DNA of 64,000 nucleotides, taken from Adenophora triphylla var. japonica. Its lineage: Eukaryota; Streptophyta; Magnoliopsida; Asterales; Campanulaceae. Position numbers and translations under genes: made by a program. The stretch is taken from assembly GCA_022495995.1 (NCBI GenBank), contig JAFEMH010006999.1, positions 41,742 through 105,741 of the forward strand, written 5' to 3'. This document shows, in pieces, positions 31,983 through 43,217 of this stretch. Below the pieces are notes generated by a model that was given only the letters and a program-made list of their open reading frames with translations, ran no database searches and had not been told where the DNA came from. Within the stretch, counting starts at the first letter, position 1, and every line of letters begins with the position of its first letter.

Positions 31983-34380
31983 CCCTTACAAAAAACTGCC
32001 AAAGTCACCTTCATGGTCATTGATCTACAATCCCAGTATAATGCCATACTTGGCATGACGGCACAGGTCGCACTGGGAATCGTAGCTTCTATCCTCCACC
32101 AAAGGATAAAATTCAATACTCCGGGAAAAATTACGGTCATAAAAAACCAGCCCGAGAGATTTCTCCGAACTCTAGAGGAGAGAAGAAAGAGGAAAAATGA
32201 AGCCTCCAGCTCTCAATTAAATGAGGAGGCAAAGCGGAGCAAAGGAAAAAACAAGTGCCCGTTGCCCGAGCTCATTGGCATGCTATCCTTCCATTCCACC
32301 AAAATCAAGCTCAAAAAGAGCCGAAAGGCAAAGAGGATGGCTCCCATTGATGGAGGTTACGTTGATAGAGGAATTTTGGGGGACATAGATCGAGAAGTTA
32401 TATACTCCATGTCCTCTCTCCCAGAAGCAAGAGCCAACCCACCAGCGATCATTATAGACTCCCTCCATAATCGCGAAATCACCGATTTGCGGCCTAATGA
32501 CGAGCTCGAGGAGGTGGTAATTAATATCCACTACCCCGAGCAAAAAGTTAAGGATGGCATGGAAATTCATCCCGAGGAGAGGAGGATTCTGATCGAGTTT
32601 TTCAGGAACAATTGCGACGTGTTCGCATGGAGAGTGGAAGATATGCAAGGAATCAGCGAGGACGTGATCCTCCACAAAATCGATGATGATTCCACTTTCA
32701 AGTGCATCCACCAGAAATCTAGATATTTCTCTCCAGAAAAGGAGATTGCGATCAAGGAAGAGGTAGAGAAGCTACTTAAAGCGGGGATAATTAAAGAAAT
32801 ATCAAACCCCAAGTGGTTGTCCAATGTCGTTATGGTGAAAAAAGCCAATGATAAATGGAGGATGTGCGTTGACTTCACAGATCTCAACAAAGCATGCCCC
32901 AAAGACTGTTTCCCTCTTCCTAGAATTGACCGTTTGGTAGATTCTATAGCAGTCCATAGAGTTTTGAGCTTCATCGACGCATACTCCGGCTATCATCAAA
33001 TAAAAATGGCTCCTGAAGATTTTTCCTCCGTAGATTTCATCGTCGCGGGCAAAACATACTGCTATACAATGATGCCTTTTGGGCTGAATAACGCAGGAGG
33101 CACCTATCAACTAATGGTCAATATTGTCTTAAAGACCAGTTAGGAAGAAACCTTGAAGCCTACATCGATGATATGGTAATAAAAACAAAGGAGAATTATC
33201 ACGAGCTTGACGTGAAAGAAACATTCTCTTATTTGCGTCGCAATAATATGAAGCTCAACCCCCTCAAATGTTCCTTTGGGGTAAAAACGGGCAAGTTCCT
33301 TGGATTTATGGTCAATCAGCGCGGAATAGAGGTAAACCCAAAGAAAATCCAGGCGCTGTTAGACATGAAGTCTCTTGCATGCGTGAAAGATGTGCAAAAA
33401 CTCAATGGGCGCATCACCGCACTTGGATGCTTCATATCGCGGTCTGTAGAGAGATGCCTCCCTTCTTCAAAACTCTTAAAGGGGGAAAGAAAGATAACGA
33501 GTTCACATGGAATAAAGACTGCGATCTAAATTTTGAAGAAGTGAAGAAATACCTCAGGCAGCCCCCTCTCCTCAGCAGCCCGATGCCCGGGAAAGAGCTT
33601 TTTCTATTTTTAGCGGTTACTGACCTGGCAGTAGCCGCTGTTCTTGTAAGAGAGGAAAATAACTCTAAAAAACCAGTATATTATGTATCAAAAGCGTTGT
33701 CCTCCGTAGAGGGTCATTATCTTAATATAGAGAAATTAGCTTATGCCTTGCTTGTATCTGCTAAAAAATTACGAGCTTATTTTTCTGCACATCCCTTAAT
33801 TGTACTCACAGAAGCACCGCTAAGAAAGGTTTTACATAAACCAGAATCCTCGGGAAGGATGCTAGCATGGTCTATAGAACTCACTGAGTTCCAGATCACC
33901 TACTCCCCCAGAAGGACCATCAAAGCGCAAGCCTTAGCTGATTTTGTGGCAGAAACATCATTTAAACTTGTGAACAACGAGCTAGGGAAAAGAAAGAGGG
34001 TAAAACCCCAAGAAGCCCAAGAAAGTTCAGAGACAGAGATTGTGCCGCCTAAAGAGCAACCCCAAGAAACTTGGATTCTGTTTGTCGATGGATCTGCGAG
34101 CAAATTGTTGAGTGGCGCGGGCGTACTCCTGATCGCACCCTGCGGGGAGAAATTCAAAAGGGCCTTGAGATTTAAGTTTGAAGCAGCAAACAATCAGGCC
34201 GAGTACGAAGTGATAATAGAAGGCATGTAATTAGCCAAGGATATAGGGGTCCAAAATATTGAGATAAATAGTGACTCTCAGCTCATAGTAAACCAAATAA
34301 AGGGGGAATTTGACACAAACAACCATGTTCTAGCCAAGTACTGCGGTCTAGCAAAATCCCTTCTCACAAGCTTCGAATAC
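31983..34380 (+). pseudogene. G1 protease end, reverse transcriptase and two RNase H domains
   Basis: YNAILGMTAQVALG (about 32035) is the second protease motif. RT follows: DVFAWRVEDMQGI, WRMCVDFTDLNKACP, FIDAYSGYHQI, MMPFGLNNAGGTYQ and the catalytic YIDDMVIKT at 33157-33183. RNase H follows (LFLFLAVTDLAVAAVLVRE, PVYYVSKALSSVE), then the second, archaeal-like RNase H (WILFVDGSASKLLSGAGVLL, NNQAEYEVIIEGM, INSDSQLIVNQIKGEFD) to about 34380. The protein would copy element RNA to DNA and remove RNA. Frameshifts occur near 33135 and 33440 and a stop at 34228. Integrase is missing downstream. Confidence 0.9.
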
Positions 34381-35856
34381 AATGAGCTGAACCAAATAAT
34401 GAAAGAAGGGATGATGGTTGAACTGAAGATTTTTAGATGGTCTTTTGAAGTAACAAAGATGGTTAGGTTGATGCCCCAAGTGCCTCAGTTGTTTGTAAGA
34501 AGGGATGATGGAAGTGCAATTCCTCAAAGCATCATTAGATATGCCTTCCAGCTTCTCAACTTGTTGAGGATGAGTCATCTGATCAGACTAAGGCAGCAGG
34601 CCATGCCTTATGCTCCCCTAGCTGCTGAGTTGGTTACTCAAGATTTTGAAGAGGCCCCAATGATTGAATGTGCCTTAGAGATGAGCCTAGAGAATAATTG
34701 GTTGATGGCACCAGTTTTGGCTCTATCTGATTCTTCTGTTGATGAGGAAATTGAAATCTCTCCAACCGATCAAGTTACCTCAACCGGTCGTCCTTTTCCA
34801 TCGGCTCAAGCTCCAACCGATCCCTCAACCGTCGTACCTCTAACCGATCCCTCTCTCCCATCCAGTCAAGCCTCCTCAACTGAAGCTGTGTTGCCTTCTC
34901 CTCTCCAACCGGTTACTGCCCTTCTCCTGATGATACTGATTTGAATAGACCAACGGTTGTGCAAGATCTTATTAAACTTCATGATGCACTGATGGATGGG
35001 CTAGTTAAGTCCAATCAGGAGGAGGAAGAAAGGAGATTATCCAGGATTAAAACTGGTTTTGCTATGACTATTGGAAAGTTTGTGACTCAGTTGAATGAAA
35101 AGATGCCACCATAGCCAACCTTCTTAATGAACTTACAAATTCAACCCATACAAACAAGGAGCTATGTGATCAAGCAATTGGAGTCCATTCAAACCTCATT
35201 AAAGCAACCGATGAGCTGAAGAAATCCAATTTAAAAAACCGTGAACTAGCTGCTCAACTGAAAGATGCTAATTCTGAGCTGGTGAAGGTTAATACTGAGC
35301 TAGTCAAGGTAAAGGCTCAGAATGAAATTTTAATGAAAATGTTTGCTGAAGGCAAGTCTGGCAGATCAGAAAGAAAGAAGAGGAAGAGAGAAGAGAAGAT
35401 AGAAAAGGAAACTAAGAAAGCAAAGAGATCAACTTCTGAACCGGTTGCATCGGCTACACCAACTTCTACATGAAAGGACAAGGACTCAACCGATCCTGCT
35501 CCAGAATAGAATGTAACCGATGATGTATATGTTTTTCTTTCAACCGGTTGCAGCTGATTTATCAATAAGAATTTCTGAACCCTAAACTTGTTCATTTAAA
35601 TGTTTTGTCTTCTTGAATTTCCTTTATGTTTTTGAATGACTTCACTACTACTAACTGTTTGAATTTGCAGGATTATCATTCATTCTTTTTCTTTATTTTT
35701 TTTGTAAGTTTTCATTTTTTAAGCTTTTCTTAGGTTACATAAAGTTGTCACTTGACTTAGGGAATGAAAATTAAAAGATAAATTCTTGATCATTCTATTA
35801 CTATGTTAAGATAGATGTGAACCTAGGATGATTGGACTTAAGCAATTAGGAGGAGA
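34381..35856 (+). other. Unrecognised 3' coding remnant of another LTR element
   Basis: G1 sequence ends near 34380. A 181-codon frame (34399-34944) gives a Pro/Ser/Thr-rich tail (PTDPSTVVPLTDPSLPSSQ), and a lysine-rich, coiled-coil-like segment (KRKREEKIEKETKKAKRS) follows near 35360-35430 after stops. I do not recognise the family. The end at 35857 looks like a polypurine tract (TTAGGAGGAGAT) before an LTR-like TGTTAGTC. The motif AACCGGTT/AACCGAT is frequent here. Confidence 0.4.
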
Positions 35857-37914
35857 TTGTTAGTCAAATATATGTATAACTTTAGAATTGTTTAATCCCA
35901 ATCAAAATAAGCATTATTTAGGACCCCTAATTTTAACTAGACCAAATAGATTTTTCTATGTATCTTAGGTTCCCTTTAGTGTTAGTGCCAGTATTTTTAT
36001 GAATATATTTTCTCAAAGAATGAAGACTTGAAGACCTTGAAGATTTTCCAAGTTGTTGCTGCTTACTTGTTCTGCAAGATACCTCAACCGGTCTGCCTTG
36101 CCTTAGCCGATCTCTATCAACCGGTTATGATCCCTCAAGTTGCTGATCAGTCAAGCTTTCTCAACAAGCTTCCCATCAAGCATTTAATGTTCTCACCTAC
36201 TCAGCATCAGTGTTCTAAAACGCGGCCTAGGCGCCACATAGACGCTAGGCGGTGACCAAACGCCGCGCCTTTTAGCAAATCGGCCACATTAGGCGTAGGC
36301 GCCATTAGGCGTGACTAGGCACCATTAGGCATTGACTAGGCAGGTATAGGCGTTGACTTGGCGGGATAAATCCAAGTCCATGACTAAGGCCAGCAAAGGC
36401 CAAGGCCACGACCGAGTTTGCTTGCTACCCCAGGCATCAGCCTAATATATATAACAACAGCCACATTTAACTTTCTTCTTATTTTTATGTGGGATAAGTG
36501 GATAACCTCCAAGGCCAAGGCCAAGCCAAGGCAAGGCCAAGGCCAGGGCCGAGCAAGGCAAGGCGCCGAGCCAAGGCAGGCCATTTACTTTCTATTTATT
36601 TCGATGTGGGATAAGTGGTCAAGGCCGAGCCAAGGCCGGCCACGGCCGAGCAAGGCAAGGCCCCGAGCCAAGGCAGGCCATTTACTTTCTATTTATTTCG
36701 ATGTGGGATAAGTGGATAACCTCCAAGGCCGGCCAAGGCCAAGGCCAAGGACGAGCCAAGGCCACGGCCACGACCGAGCAAGCCAAGGCCAAGGCCAAGC
36801 TAAGTTTTTATTATTTTTGAAAATTAAATATTTCATAAATTTATATATATATTTTTTTGGATATATATATAAATTTATGAAATATATTTAAATTTTGTCT
36901 ATTTATTATTTTTGACATATAAATATTTCATAAGTTTTTATATATATTTTTTGGATATATATATAAATTTATGAAATATATTTAAATTTTGTCTAATTTC
37001 TCAGCCCCGCTTACGCTCCTAGGCGCTAGGCCCGACTCCGCCGCCTAGCATCCGCCTAGCGCTTTTTAGAACACTGTTCAACACAAAACTTAGCTAAAGT
37101 TGGTAGAACAGTTTGCTACGAAGACTTTGCTGCACCTTGTCAGTGACTCAAAGAGGAATGTTAAAGTTACCAGTACTCACAACCTCCTCCTTTATCTAGT
37201 GCAAATTTCTTCATCAAATCTCAGACATTTAATGCAGAAGATATTCTCATTAAATGCTTGTCAGTTCTAGTTATCCTCTCAACCCATCTAGAGACAACAA
37301 CTCTATTTTGAAGAACACTATAAATACCTTCGTCAGAGCATGGGTTGGTGCATTGAAGATCTTTGAGAGTGAGATTGTCAAGAACTGCAAGTGCAATCAA
37401 GCATTAAAGTTCAAGGCATTCAAGTCCATAAATTCACTAGATTATTTATTAGGACATACACTGTGCACACTCAATCAATTGTTGTAAGTGTTCCTCAACA
37501 AGATTATGTCAGGAACACATTGATTGATCACACCACACACCCAAGAAAAATCAGTTCAATTTGTGAACACATCTCTTGAAAACACTTGGTCAATCTTGTA
37601 GCACAATCCATTAGTAATCACTTTACTTTTGAAAGCCTTCAAATCATAAGGCTTGCAACTTGTAATAGTATAGAATCATTAATAGTGCACTTTACACAAA
37701 TCCAAGTTTTGACCAAACTTGGTAGAGGACGTAGCAATTATTTAACACTGTGAACCTTTTCAAACAACCGTGTCTTTTTGTTTGTTTGTTTGTTTGTTCA
37801 TTATTTCTTGTCCTTGTAGCCTGTTGAATTCTATCAACCGGTTACAACCTTTGATTCCTATTAACTGTTTGTTTTTCTTTTCTATTGGAATATATATTGC
37901 AAGATATTTTAACT
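35857..37914 (+). repeat. LTR-like sequence carrying a hAT-like insertion
   Basis: Starts TGTTAGTCAAATATATG right after a purine tract and reaches the G1 LTR remnant near 37915. Without the hAT-like element it would be ~1.2 kb. A CTATAAATACC TATA-like motif lies near 37319. The 3' end is not defined, and no 5' LTR partner is present, so the assignment is inferential. Confidence 0.4.
36208..37076. mobile_element. hAT-like non-autonomous element (869 bp)
   Basis: Terminal inverted repeats CAGTGTTCTAAAA and TTTTTAGAACACTG close the element; next to them are CGCC/GGCG-rich subterminal repeats (GGCCTAGGCGCC, CCTAGGCGCTAGGC). The 8-bp flanks CTCAGCAT and TTCAACAC agree at five positions and differ only by transitions, as expected of a decayed 8-bp hAT duplication. 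Inside are CCAAGGCC-rich repeats, a ~91-bp unit with GATGTGGGATAAGTGG, and two tandem AT-rich hairpins (about 36800-37000). No transposase is encoded. Confidence 0.75.
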
Positions 37915-38280
37915 TAATCTTGCTTTACTGTACAAGTCCACCAGGCGCGGACACGTGTCCTAGGTAAAAGACAAAGATATCCTCTAGGGCTGACATCATC
38001 AAGCAACTCATTTTTAATATAAATATCAGCCTTTGTCCCCATTGACAAAGTAAGTGCAAAATCATTATTTGTAAGCCACATTGTCTAAACCCTAAACACA
38101 CAACTTACTAACACATTCCAAGTGTTATTTCTCGCTATAAACCATCGTAGATCTTACTATCACACCCAAGCTGGATTAAACTACGGCTTAACCTATAACG
38201 TTGCTTATTGTCTTTGTTATGTTCCAAGTACAAATCAATATACAAGTCAGATATCCCTATTAAGAGTGAGACCCCGAAAT
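37915..38280 (+). repeat. G1 LTR remnant, 3' part
   Basis: Aligns with the end of the LTR at 22823-23640: AGGCGCGGACACGTGTCCTA, CCTTTGTCCCCAT, GTAAGCCACATTGTCTA, GAGATCTTACT-like and ATATCCCTA. Homology stops about 38285. It is presumably what is left of the G1 3' LTR. Confidence 0.75.
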
Positions 38281-38899
38281 TCGTGGCATCATCGGCCTCT
38301 TCTCCACCAAATACCGTGTCTATCTAGTCTCTCTCTCTCGCGGGTCTCCTTCTTCATTCTGATGTCCTTCCTTTTCTATTTTCTTTCTTCATTATTGCTA
38401 TGTAGGTGATTTGTCTTTTACCCAAGAGCCGATGGTCAGTCTCTTGATGATGGCTTCCTAAAGAAACCCACATTCAAAGTAGGATCAAAAAAAAAAAAAA
38501 AACATGGAACTAAGACATAAATGGGAATAATTATCTATTACTTGTTCACTTATTTTTCTTCTCATTTTCCTTGTATATGATGGTAAGGTAAGGTCTAGTC
38601 CCCCTATCACCGTTATCTATAACTTGTTCACTTATTTTGTCATCTCATTTTTGGGGGCAATACCCTTTTTGATTTAAAAAGAAAAAAAAAAATAGTTGAT
38701 TATAATATGGTATAGCCTGCAGCCCAACAGACAAACCTAGCTATATCAAAGATCAGCTGTGGATAGAACAAAATGACACTCCGTCCGTGCACAGGGATTT
38801 TAAGCAGTAGCATCAATGGTTAATAAGCTTCAATCAAGCATTTACACAAAAACATGCGTGTGCACACGAGACGTGAAGCCACAAGTTTCACTCCTGAAT
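38281..38899. other. Intergenic sequence downstream of the receptor gene
   Basis: CT-rich and AT-rich sequence with a poly-A run (38489-38503). No ORF, RNA gene or repeat was recognised. It should contain the 3' untranslated region of the minus-strand receptor gene; I found no canonical AATAAA on that strand close to the stop. Confidence 0.5.
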
Positions 38900-40904
38900 T
38901 CATGGAAGATAAATAGATTCAGGGGACATTGATATCATCTGCAGAAGGCTTGAATTGGAGAATGTTTCATCCAGGGAGGCATCAATAGTAACACTCTGTT
39001 TTCTTATGTGTGCTAGCTCTCTGGCAACATCATTCATAAGAAGCTTCCCCCCGCCCCCTCCAAACAGCAAGCACCTTGTTCCGAGGTCTGCAACTGCCTC
39101 TATTTGCTCTCGCCTCAAACTTGGCTGCTCGTGATAATAGAGTAGCGGGTCCACTATCTCTTCTAGCTTTCCACTCCTTATCTTGTGCTGCAGAGCTACT
39201 GTGGGAAGGTGTTCGGATCTGCCACCAGCTATCATCTCCAAAAGCACCACTCCCAGGCTGTAGACATCAGTACTTTTGGTAATATCAGAAGGATCGGACA
39301 AGTCGAATCCAGCAAGTTTGACAGAATAGTCCTCATCTAACAAGATGCACCCAGATTGGAGATCACGGTGGAAGATGGGAGGAATAATCTCACACTGAAG
39401 AAAAGCAAGTACACTCGCTGTTTCAGAGGCAATATTCAATCTCTTGTGCCAGTCAAAACCAATCTTCCTTTGACGCAGATGTTGTTCTACTGTGCCATTT
39501 GCTGGATGCTCATAGACCACTAATTGCAACCCAGTTGAGTCAATGGAACATCCAAGTAGGCGAGCCATGTGACGGTGTGAAACTGCATACAGAAGTTCAA
39601 CTCGTGAAATTAGGTCTATTTTGTTTGTGCATTGCACCTTGTGGACAGCTAGATGAGTTCCATCCACAAGGATTCCGGCATAAATTGTCCCTTTACTGAT
39701 ATCTACAAGTTTTTGACTATCTACGAATCCCTTGGTTGCTTCCTCTAGCTCCTGGTAAGTGAATAAATGTGCGCTCTGGAATGAAATGTCATGTGCATCT
39801 GACCTGCTATGCCTTTTTAACAGACAAAAGAGTGCAGTCATTGATGCAATGAAGAAAGCTGAAGCAAGAACTCCTGCACGGTAAAGGAAAGGGGTTGATT
39901 CTTAAGAAAAATCCAAAGGCCATTGGCATGGAGGAATGGAGTGCGGGTAAATCTGAGTGACGTACGTACCAGATACAAGTACCAATCTCCTCCTACCATG
40001 TTGTTTCATGTAACAGTCCCTGCCATATGCTTCCTTTCCATTCTTTATACAGGCTGCACAAACATCAACATTTTTCAGTTGTAATGCGTAGTAAATTAAT
40101 AATGCGTGGCGTGATAACATTTGGGGTACGGAAAAGGAATTAATGAGAGAAATGCAGACATTTCAAGCAGCCGACTCCCTGTGCAAAACCATCGCCAACG
40201 AATCCCTCCAGACATTGGCACCTCATCCCTGATGTTGCATTGACAATACGAGCATTGGGATGGCATGCTCCTCTAATTGAATTGCTGGGAACAGCCCATT
40301 CCAGTTTAACCCCACGTTTGGGGGAAGCATTAATACTAACCCAACTGGAAAATCCCCTGCAGCCAAACTGGGAAAAGACAGAGAACGGATCTCCGATATG
40401 CCAAATGCTGGGATCTGATAGTGAGTAACAGCAACCATGACTGCTGCTGCTGCATATTCCAGTGATTTTTTCACAATCTTGTGGCTTGCACAAGGAAGAG
40501 TCATTACAGTCGTACAAGGAAAGGACGTTGTCAGGGGATATGCTGAAGTAGCTGTTGCGGTTTCCATGGTTTCCATGGAAGTTGAAATCATTGTACATGT
40601 AAGGACGACAAGGAGAAGTTGTGTTGGGGCTTATTAATAGGGCGGATGCATGAGGAAAGAAGTGGAGAACTTGGTATGTTTGGGAGGCAATGGTAAGGAA
40701 AAGAGAAGTTGAGTTGTTGGAGCAAGAGAGGAGAAAGGCATCTGAAAGTGAGTGACAAGAAGGATTCAAATGAAAGGGGAATGGAATGGGGTCAAAGCTC
40801 CCACATCTTTCAGGAGGGCAACGTTGGCTGTTTGTAAAAGGCTGACAATGAGAAATCAAGGGCAGGAGGAGGAGGAGATGCCTCATCACCATTTTCATTT
40901 TCAT
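38900..40904 (-). CDS. WAK-type receptor-like pseudokinase, three exons, 600 residues
   Basis: Exons 40904-40160, 40053-39970 and 39873-38900 (introns 106 and 96 bp, all GT-AG) give exactly 601 codons with stop. Signal peptide at residues 1-20; a GUB_WAK-type extracellular domain begins CPPERCGSFDPIPFPFH, with a Cys-rich end (MRCQCLEGFVGDGF, about 222-240); one membrane helix at about 278-297; then a kinase-like domain. The ATP-site Lys (about 355) and HRD (about 445-447) are present. The catalytic-loop Asn is Cys (HRDLQSGCILLD), DFG is GFD (about 465-467), the glycine loop is degenerate (VDISKGTIYAG), and the activation segment with APE is nearly absent before TDVYSLGVVLLE. It should be plasma-membrane located and catalytically dead, acting perhaps as a scaffold. 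It resembles the Arabidopsis protein annotated as a probably inactive receptor-like kinase, At2g46850; orthology is a suggestion. Confidence 0.9.
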
Positions 40905-41339
40905 TTTCTCTCAACTACTGCATGCACAAACATAACGTTAGCTTGTTTATTAAATTGGGAGGAATATTTTAGAAGAAAATTGGTCTATGGAATGAGCTAC
41001 ATTCCAGTCCATGCATGGGACTCTGGGTCATCGTGGGAGGGAGACTTTCCTAAATTTTATTATAATCCATCTGTGACTTACGAATCTCGGAGTCGGTGGA
41101 ATGTATTATAGTGGTAATTAAAATAATGAATAAGTTGCTTGCTTTTATGTGCCCCTCAGATGTAATCTTTTCTCCACATCTACCGAGCAAATAATAATAA
41201 TAATTTATTCATATATCTGTACAATATGCATTAGGGGCTTGTCGGTTGAAGCTCAATCTCATGGATCTCAATTGGCAATGTCAATGACATATACTTCCTC
41301 AGTTGCATATAAAACTTGGGAAAACTTTATTGTTTTCGT
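40905..41339. other. Upstream region of the receptor gene
   Basis: No other gene is visible. The minus-strand leader is AT/GA-rich with repeated ATGAAA just before the chosen start. The chosen ATG (40904) is the first of three closely spaced in-frame Met codons (residues 1, 3, 5); any would leave the signal peptide intact. No convincing TATA box was identified. Confidence 0.4.
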
Positions 41340-41995
41340 AAAATCTGGGGAGAAACGCGTTTTTCCATAATTTATGGAGAAACGGGGCCCGACTTATCGC
41401 GCGACAATGCAGACCAGAACACGTTTCTCCATAAGTATGGCACCACTCTTTTTTCTGGATATCCCTCCCAAGGCTTCTGGATATCCAGAACCTTATGAAA
41501 GTGATATCCAGAATCAGAAATTTGGCCTTGGCCTTAGCCTTTGCCCCAAATCTTTTTTTTTCTGGATATCCGTTCCAAAGCTTCTGGATATCAATGTTCA
41601 ATGTTCTGGATATCCAGAACCTTATAAAAGCGATATCCAGAATCAGAAATTTGGCCTTGGCCTTGGCCTTTGCCCCAAATCTTTTTTTCTGAATATCCGT
41701 TCCAAAGCTTCTGGATATCAATATTCAATGTTCTGGATATCCAGAACCTTATGAAAGTGATATCCAGAATCATAAATTTGGTCTTGGCCTTGGCCTTTGC
41801 CCCAAATCTTTTTTTCTGGATATCCGTTCCAAAGCTTCTAGATATCAATATTCAATATTCTGGATATCCAGAACCTTATGAAAGTGATATCCAGAAATTT
41901 AGAATTTGGCCTTGGCCCCAAATTTTTTTTTCTGGATATCCATCCCAAAGCTTCTGGATATCCAGAACACGTTTCTCCAGAGACCGACTCTATTT
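41340..41995 (+). repeat. 127-129-bp minisatellite built on TCTGGATATCCAGA
   Basis: Four units (CTGGATATCCAG starts at 41477, 41606, 41733 and 41860) plus a partial unit. Each has the 14-bp palindrome TCTGGATATCCAGA, a CCTTATGAAAGTGATATCC segment and a CCTTGGCCTTTGCCCCAAAT segment. The array is bracketed by an 18-bp direct repeat CCAGAACACGTTTCTCCA (41414-41431 and 41962-41979). Open frames across it are by-products of the repeat. Confidence 0.85.
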
Positions 41996-42605
41996 TTTCT
42001 CCATCCTATTTTGTCGTGTATTTCATTTTGGGGGTGGTCTCCGATGAGACAGTTTCACACCGTGGGAATTTGGTCCTAATTTCTGTTAAACAATTTAAAA
42101 TAATACAAAGCACCCACGCACACAACAGAAAAAAGAACACGCGATCGAAGCAATAAACAAAAGATTTTATTACCTAGTTCACCAAATAATTGACTACGTT
42201 TGGGGTCACTGACAAGCCATGATCTTGCACTATAATATGTTAAATATGAGCTACAACAAGTTTGGGGCGGAACATTGCTTATATAGGCACCCAAAATAGT
42301 TCTTGATGACGCCAAGCCTTTCAGGGAGATTATGGGTGTTCGAGTCCCATCGTGATCGCAGCTACCTACAAAAGTTTTTGTTATATACGTTTTTTTTTTC
42401 TCTATTTTATTAAGAAATATAAATAATTAAGATGACGCATGATAAGTTTGCTTCATTTGATGAGAGAATTTCCCCATCCATAATGTAGATATTATTCTAA
42501 ACATAATGGGGTTGTTGTAAGGATTCCGTTCCGATGAAAATGAAGAAACAACAAACAAGTCCACTTGATTCTGAAAACAGAAAAGTAACTGAATTTCCAT
42601 AAAAT
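41996..42605 (-). other. Possible LTR fragment (minus strand) and host flank of the copia array
   Basis: On the minus strand, 42310 to about 42030 reads like the R/U5 part of a copia LTR: CTATATAAGCAATG, then GTGAACTAGGTAATAAAATC and TTTGTTTATTGC. No ends or duplication were found. 42311-42605 is AT-rich, probably host DNA; its end ATTTCCATAAAAT is the target site of the copia array. A tRNA-like B-box (TGTTCGAGTCCC, 42337-42348) stands alone. Confidence 0.35.
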
Positions 42606-43121
42606 TGTTGGGATTGGAGTCCTAAACTACAAGGAAAAAGGGGCCTAAGTCGGAGGAGTTGCTGAATCAAGGAGGAAATTCGGGGATAACTTTCTGCCGT
42701 GGTGGGCGACCGCCCATAGGGGGGTGGGCGACCGCCCATGAGTACAGAAGTTTATGGTTCGTGGGATTTTTGGCTTGGGCGGCCGCCCATAGAGCCTTGG
42801 GCGACCGCCCACGTGTCGGGTGAAAATTCTGCAGCTTGATTTTGTTTCCTATTTTGATTAGAACTCTTCTTAAATTAGATTTAGGGTTCCTTGTATTACT
42901 ATATAAACATAGATCCGGCCTAGAACTCATTGTAGCAACATATTAGAGAGGAGACTAATACATATTGGCTTGGCAATTGCCCCCGGACGTAGTTCACGAG
43001 TTGGTGAATGAACCGGGTAAACAACTCTTGTGTTCTTGTGTGTGATTGTTTCTTTCTTGTACGTGTGGGTGTGTTGGTTTCTTTGTTTTGATTGCAACGG
43101 GAGAGCACCAAATTCACAACA
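42606..43121 (+). repeat. Copia array LTR 1 (516 bp)
   Basis: TGTTGGGATTGG to TTCACAACA. It contains the four-palindrome module (42703-42811), TATAAA at 42902-42907 and is followed two bases later by the primer-binding site TGGTATCAGAGC (43124-43135). Confidence 0.95.
42703..42907 (+). promoter_or_regulatory. Four-palindrome module and TATA box of the copia LTR
   Basis: TGGGCGACCGCCCA at 42703-42716, 42725-42738 and 42798-42811, and TGGGCGGCCGCCCA at 42776-42789; gaps 8, 37 and 8 nt. TATAAA follows at 42902, 90 nt after the last. The module is repeated in the other three LTRs. LTR 3 has lost part of the last site (GCCTCGCGACCGCCCA, about 47131-47146). Confidence 0.7.
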
Positions 43122-43217
43122 ACTGGTATCAGAGCTTTGGTTCGGAGGATTCAAAATTTTTTCATTAGTTGATTAATTTTGAATCGCGTTCTTGGGGATT
43201 TTGGTGAAGCAGTCAAG

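Larger units (their letters stand above)
22823..38280 (+). mobile_element. G1: Ty3-type LTR retrotransposon with Tat-type second RNase H, heavily nested
   Basis: The host element of this region. Order: LTR (22823 to about 23640), gag, protease, RT, RNase H and a second RNase H of the WILFVDGSASK type, which marks the Tat clade. Integrase is gone, replaced from about 34381 by another LTR-element remnant. An LTR remnant near 37915-38280 matches the end of the first LTR. Three solo LTRs interrupt it, each with a clean 5-bp target-site duplication, and the reading frame resumes across each site. No target-site duplication for G1 itself was found, so its ends are approximate. Confidence 0.8.

Noticed and set aside
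34760..37860. Recurrent AACCGGTT/AACCGAT motif as another LTR palindrome system
   Set aside because: It is spread over coding-like and LTR-like parts without fixed spacing or a TATA relation; too weak to group with the promoter palindromes.
39902..40120. Separate 72-residue minus-strand ORF between the receptor exons
   Set aside because: Its central part is exon 2 of the receptor gene; the rest is intron sequence.
39076..40637. Plus-strand ORFs across the receptor gene
   Set aside because: Shadow frames of the minus-strand exons with no domain features.
41299..42047. Several 85-140-codon ORFs with repeated IQN/SGYP motifs
   Set aside because: By-products of the 127-bp minisatellite; they occur in many frames on both strands.
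42330..42352. tRNA-like B-box (TGTTCGAGTCCC) suggesting a SINE or tRNA gene
   Set aside because: No A-box, acceptor stem or anticodon arm can be formed around it and no SINE ends or duplication were found.
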